Positions 23,956-26,455 of a stretch of DNA of 26,455 bases are shown here, one piece after another. Location of the stretch: positions 1 to 26,455 of the forward strand of contig JBFKMV010000053.1 in NCBI GenBank assembly GCA_041629655.1, in the 5' to 3' direction. A model generated the notes under the pieces. The model ran no database searches. It was not told the origin of the DNA and saw nothing but the letters and a program-made list of their open reading frames with translations. Source of the DNA: JBFKMV01 sp041629655 (lineage in GTDB: Bacteria; Acidobacteriota; Polarisedimenticolia; Polarisedimenticolales; Polarisedimenticolaceae). The stretch's first letter is position 1. Each line of letters opens with the position of its first letter. Made by a program: the position numbers and the translations under genes.

Positions 23956-26455
23956 ATGCGAACCAGTGTCAGAAACTCACACCGCCTGCTCGGGCTGATC
24001 CTGCTCGGGCTGCTGTTCTCGACGACCGCGCTCGGCTACCGTGAGCCGGATCCGGCCATGGCCCCGACACCCGACCTCGACGTTCGCGACGCAGGGGGTC
24101 CCGTGGCCACGGCACTGCCCCCGGCCCTGGCTCCGGCTCCACGCAGCGCCGAGCAGCGGGCCGCGCTCGACGCGTTACGGGCGCGGGTCCCGAACCTCAC
24201 GGTGCGCTGGAGCGCCCGCACCGGGTCTCCCAGCCGGCTCTACAGCATCGGCGGCGCCCTGACGGAGCCGAGCGATGCGCGGGCCCGGCAAATCGCGCTG
24301 GACTTTCTCGTACGTCATCGAGATCTGTTCGGGCTGTCGGAGCGTGACATCGGCGAGCTGCGTTTTACGCGCTCCTTCGCCACGACGCACAACGGGGCGC
24401 GCCACTTCACGATCCAGCAGCAGGTCGACGGCATCGACGTGTTCGGAGGCTCGGTCCGGATCAACCTCGACCGGTCCGGCCGCGTGCTGAACGTTTCCGG
24501 CGAACCGTACTCCGACATCCATGACCGCGCGAACACCGCGGTGCCCACGATCACGGCCGCGGACGCGGCTCGGCGGGCGGCCGCCGGCGCGCGGATCGAG
24601 AATCCGGTCGACTCGCCGCAGGGCGTGCTCAAGTACTTCCCGCTGGGAGCCGGACCGCTGCGACTGGCCTGGGAGGTGACGCTGGCGGACCCCGCCTCGC
24701 CGAACGTGTACCGCTCGCTCGTCGACGCGGTGGACGGCACGGTGCTCTGGCGACAGAACCTGACCCGGTACAACGACGTCCCGGCGCACGGATTGGTATT
24801 CACGTCCGACAGCCCGCATCCCGACACGCCCACCAGCACCATTGACGGCGACGTGTGCAGCAACGACGACTCGCAGACGTGCAGCGTCGATGCAGACTGT
24901 AGCGGGAGCAACATCTGCCTGGAGCTGCGGGACGACAAGCCGTTCAACGGGCTGGAGTTTTTCCCCCACGACGACCCCCACGCGGACTGGTGGAACGGAA
25001 GCGGCCAGCCGGACCGCACCACGACGATCAGCAACAACGTCCAGGCCCAGGAGGACCGCAACGCCGACAACACCGGCGGCTTCCGTCCGACCTCCGGAGC
25101 CGGCGAGGATTACTCCTACACGGTCGACTTCAGCGTCGACCCCTCCACGGAGGACGGCACGACCCAGAACCAGTCCTCGGCAATCGCCAACCTGTTCTAC
25201 TGGTCCAACCGGATCCACGACATCTACTACCGTCTGGGCTTCGACGAGGCGGCGGGCAACTTCCAGGAGACCAACTTCGTCAAGGTCTGCAGCAACGACG
25301 ACACCGTGGTCTGTGACGAGGACGCGGACTGCGGGGGCGGCAACACCTGTGACGTGCTGCCGAACGGCGGCGATCGGGTCATCGCGGATGCGCAGGACGG
25401 CCGGGACAAGATGGTCTGCAGCAACGACGGCTCGCTGTGCACGATGGACAGCGACTGCGGCGCCGGAAACACCTGCGATCCGGACCCCTCGTTGTGCAAC
25501 GCCAACTTCAACACGCCCGCGGACGGCACGTCACCCCGGATGCAGATGTTCCAGTGCAACAACGCGACGCCCGAGCGAGACGGATCGTTCGAGAACCTGA
25601 TCGTGATCCACGAATACACCCACGGCCTGAGCAGACGATTGATCGACGACCTGATGAACTCCCAGGGCGGCGGCATGGGAGAGGGCTGGAGCGACTTCTT
25701 CGGGCTCGCCATCACCTCGGAGGCCGATGACGATCTGACGCTCAGCTACCCACGCGGGCAGTGGTTCTACAACAACGTCGGCGGCAACCGCAGCTCGCCG
25801 TACAGCACGGATCAGAGCGTCTACCCGCGGACCTACGCCGACATCAACGACGTGGCCAATTGCGACGTCAAGACGTGCAGCAACGACCCGACCATGAGCT
25901 GCTCCGCCGACAGCGACTGCGGCGGCGGCAACACCTGCGACACGCTGTCGTGCAGCTTCCAGACCGATTGCGAGCCGCCGGCGACCTCGATCTCCCAGGG
26001 TCCGTGCAAGGCGGGTGTCCACCGTACCGGCGAGGTATGGGCAAACTCGCTGTGGATGGCCCGGGCCAACCTGGTGTGGAAGCTCGGCTTCGCTGCCGGC
26101 GGCGACGAGATCCTGCAACTGGTCGTCGACGGGATGAAACTCTCTCCGGACGACCCGGACTTCCTCGACGCCCGAGACGCCGTGCTCCAGGCCGACGACA
26201 TCAACAACGGCGGTGCGTTCCAGTGCTTGCTGTGGGACGCGTTCGCCAGGATGGGTCTGGGGTTTTCGGCCCTGTCGACCGGCTCGGGCGACATCAATCC
26301 GCTCGAGGCGTTCGACCTGCCGCCCACCTGCGTTCCGGACATCGAGCTCAACGCGCCGCTCGACTTCGGCAACGTGTGCATTGGTGATTTCGGCACGAAT
26401 CAGCTCCGGATCTTCAACACCGGCGTCGGAGACCTGATCGTCAGCGACGTGGCCC
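23956..26455 (+). CDS. M36 (fungalysin) metalloprotease with Cys-rich inserts, C-terminus beyond window
   Basis: Secreted zinc metallopeptidase; 833 codons are visible and no stop appears before the edge. Residues 1-26 are a signal peptide (LLGLILLGLLFSTTALG). Residues ~95-260 form an FTP/PepSY propeptide (DLFGLSERDIGELRF, then QQQVDGIDVFGGSVRINL). The catalytic domain carries the zinc motif HEYTH (552-556), with the third ligand E576 in GEGWSD. The gap from H556 to E576 is 20 residues, about 6 shorter than in A. fumigatus fungalysin. Family landmarks FYWSNRIHDIYYRLGFDEAA, DGTSPRMQMF, TGEVWANSLW and LQLVVDGMKLSP are present. Four Cys-rich cassettes break the sequence, three inside the catalytic domain. 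A choice-of-anchor-D domain begins at about residue 800 (LDFGNVCIG). The ATG at 23956 has GGAGG 5 nt upstream. Confidence 0.92.
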   Translation, partial: MRTSVRNSHRLLGLILLGLLFSTTALGYREPDPAMAPTPDLDVRDAGGPVATALPPALAPAPRSAEQRAALDALRARVPNLTVRWSARTGSPSRLYSIGGALTEPSDARARQIALDFLVRHRDLFGLSERDIGELRFTRSFATTHNGARHFTIQQQVDGIDVFGGSVRINLDRSGRVLNVSGEPYSDIHDRANTAVPTITAADAARRAAAGARIENPVDSPQGVLKYFPLGAGPLRLAWEVTLADPASPNVYRSLVDAVDGTVLWRQNLTRYNDVPAHGLVFTSDSPHPDTPTSTIDGDVCSNDDSQTCSVDADCSGSNICLELRDDKPFNGLEFFPHDDPHADWWNGSGQPDRTTTISNNVQAQEDRNADNTGGFRPTSGAGEDYSYTVDFSVDPSTEDGTTQNQSSAIANLFYWSNRIHDIYYRLGFDEAAGNFQETNFVKVCSNDDTVVCDEDADCGGGNTCDVLPNGGDRVIADAQDGRDKMVCSNDGSLCTMDSDCGAGNTCDPDPSLCNANFNTPADGTSPRMQMFQCNNATPERDGSFENLIVIHEYTHGLSRRLIDDLMNSQGGGMGEGWSDFFGLAITSEADDDLTLSYPRGQWFYNNVGGNRSSPYSTDQSVYPRTYADINDVANCDVKTCSNDPTMSCSADSDCGGGNTCDTLSCSFQTDCEPPATSISQGPCKAGVHRTGEVWANSLWMARANLVWKLGFAAGGDEILQLVVDGMKLSPDDPDFLDARDAVLQADDINNGGAFQCLLWDAFARMGLGFSALSTGSGDINPLEAFDLPPTCVPDIELNAPLDFGNVCIGDFGTNQLRIFNTGVGDLIVSDVA
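24856..24918 (+). repeat. Cys-rich cassette A (M36 protein, residues 301-321)
   Basis: Pattern CSNDDSQTCSVDADCSGSNI-C between the propeptide and the catalytic domain. It includes the exact 12-mer TGCAGCAACGAC shared with cassettes 1, B, C and D. Confidence 0.7.
25288..25353 (+). repeat. Cys-rich cassette B (M36 protein, residues 445-466)
   Basis: Pattern CSNDDTVVCDEDADCGGGNT-C-D, placed after NFQETNFVK and before GGDRVIADAQDG. In ordinary M36 proteins these two parts are joined by only a few residues. Confidence 0.75.
25417..25497 (+). repeat. Cys-rich cassette C (M36 protein, residues 488-514)
   Basis: Pattern CSNDGSLCTMDSDCGAGNT-C-D-P-D-P-S-L-C, placed between IADAQDGRD and NANFNTPADG, where other family members have a short SGTN-type link. 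Confidence 0.75.
25861..25971 (+). repeat. Cys-rich cassette D (M36 protein, residues 636-672)
   Basis: Pattern C-D-V-K-T-CSND-PTMSCSADSDCGGGNTC-D-T-L-S-C-x5-D-C, placed after YADINDVAN and before the conserved VHRTGEVWA helix of the M36 catalytic domain. Confidence 0.75.

Noticed and set aside
21635..25971. Cassettes as the DUF4215/Myxococcus Cys-rich repeat or an EGF domain
   Set aside because: The spacing D-x-D-C-x2-G-x2-C with CSND does not match the C-G-N-G-x-x-E-x-x-E-x-C-D-D pattern of DUF4215 or the six-cysteine EGF pattern as I know them.

Overview
The window is a 26.5 kb stretch of high-GC DNA, mostly chromosomal-looking, from a Gram-negative bacterium. The Gram-negative call rests on a complete tripartite RND efflux system with an outer-membrane channel, lipoprotein and signal-peptide genes, and purine-rich Shine-Dalgarno sites ahead of most genes. 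Large secreted proteins with choice-of-anchor-D (ASH-like) domains, an M36 protease and Cys-rich D-x-D-C inserts recall Myxococcota or Acidobacteriota (Thermoanaerobaculia-like), but the taxon is an inference. Seventeen genes are supported and coding density is high. The longest gap is 286 bp. I saw no rRNA, tRNA, CRISPR array, transposase or integrase.

Left part (1-6454): a minus-strand copper/silver efflux operon in the order small Cys-rich secreted protein, cusC, cusB, cusA. CusA runs off the left edge. CusB carries an N-terminal heavy-metal-binding domain, and CusA keeps the three methionines of the Cu(I)/Ag(I) site. The promoter ahead of the first gene holds two C-tract/G-tract inverted repeats resembling CsoR-type operators.

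Middle-left (6455-9127): a lipoprotein-like multihaem cytochrome with a long Pro/Ala linker, a membrane-anchored beta-rich protein, and an unrecognised protein with three copies of an R-D-A-A-A-T helix motif.

Middle (9128-12483): an SLC12-type cation-chloride cotransporter homologue transcribed divergently from an MscS-type channel, a plausible cell-volume or osmotic pair.

Nitrogen block (12492-16106): a four-helix membrane protein and asnA (ammonia-dependent asparagine synthetase) on the minus strand, divergent from amtB-glnK on the plus strand. The shared 286 bp AT-richer region has two palindromes with the same TGC-N7-GCA core, 73 bp apart. The PII protein lacks the T-loop tyrosine that GlnD uridylylates.

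Right part (16159-26455): a small conserved-looking protein, the translational GTPase typA/bipA, a convergent PQQ-propeller-like envelope protein, then two large secreted proteins. The first is a 1410-residue Asp-box propeller with choice-of-anchor-D domains. The second is an M36 (fungalysin) metalloprotease that runs off the right edge. Both are interrupted by the same family of short Cys-rich cassettes, seven in all, including some inside the protease catalytic domain. This is the most unusual pattern in the window.
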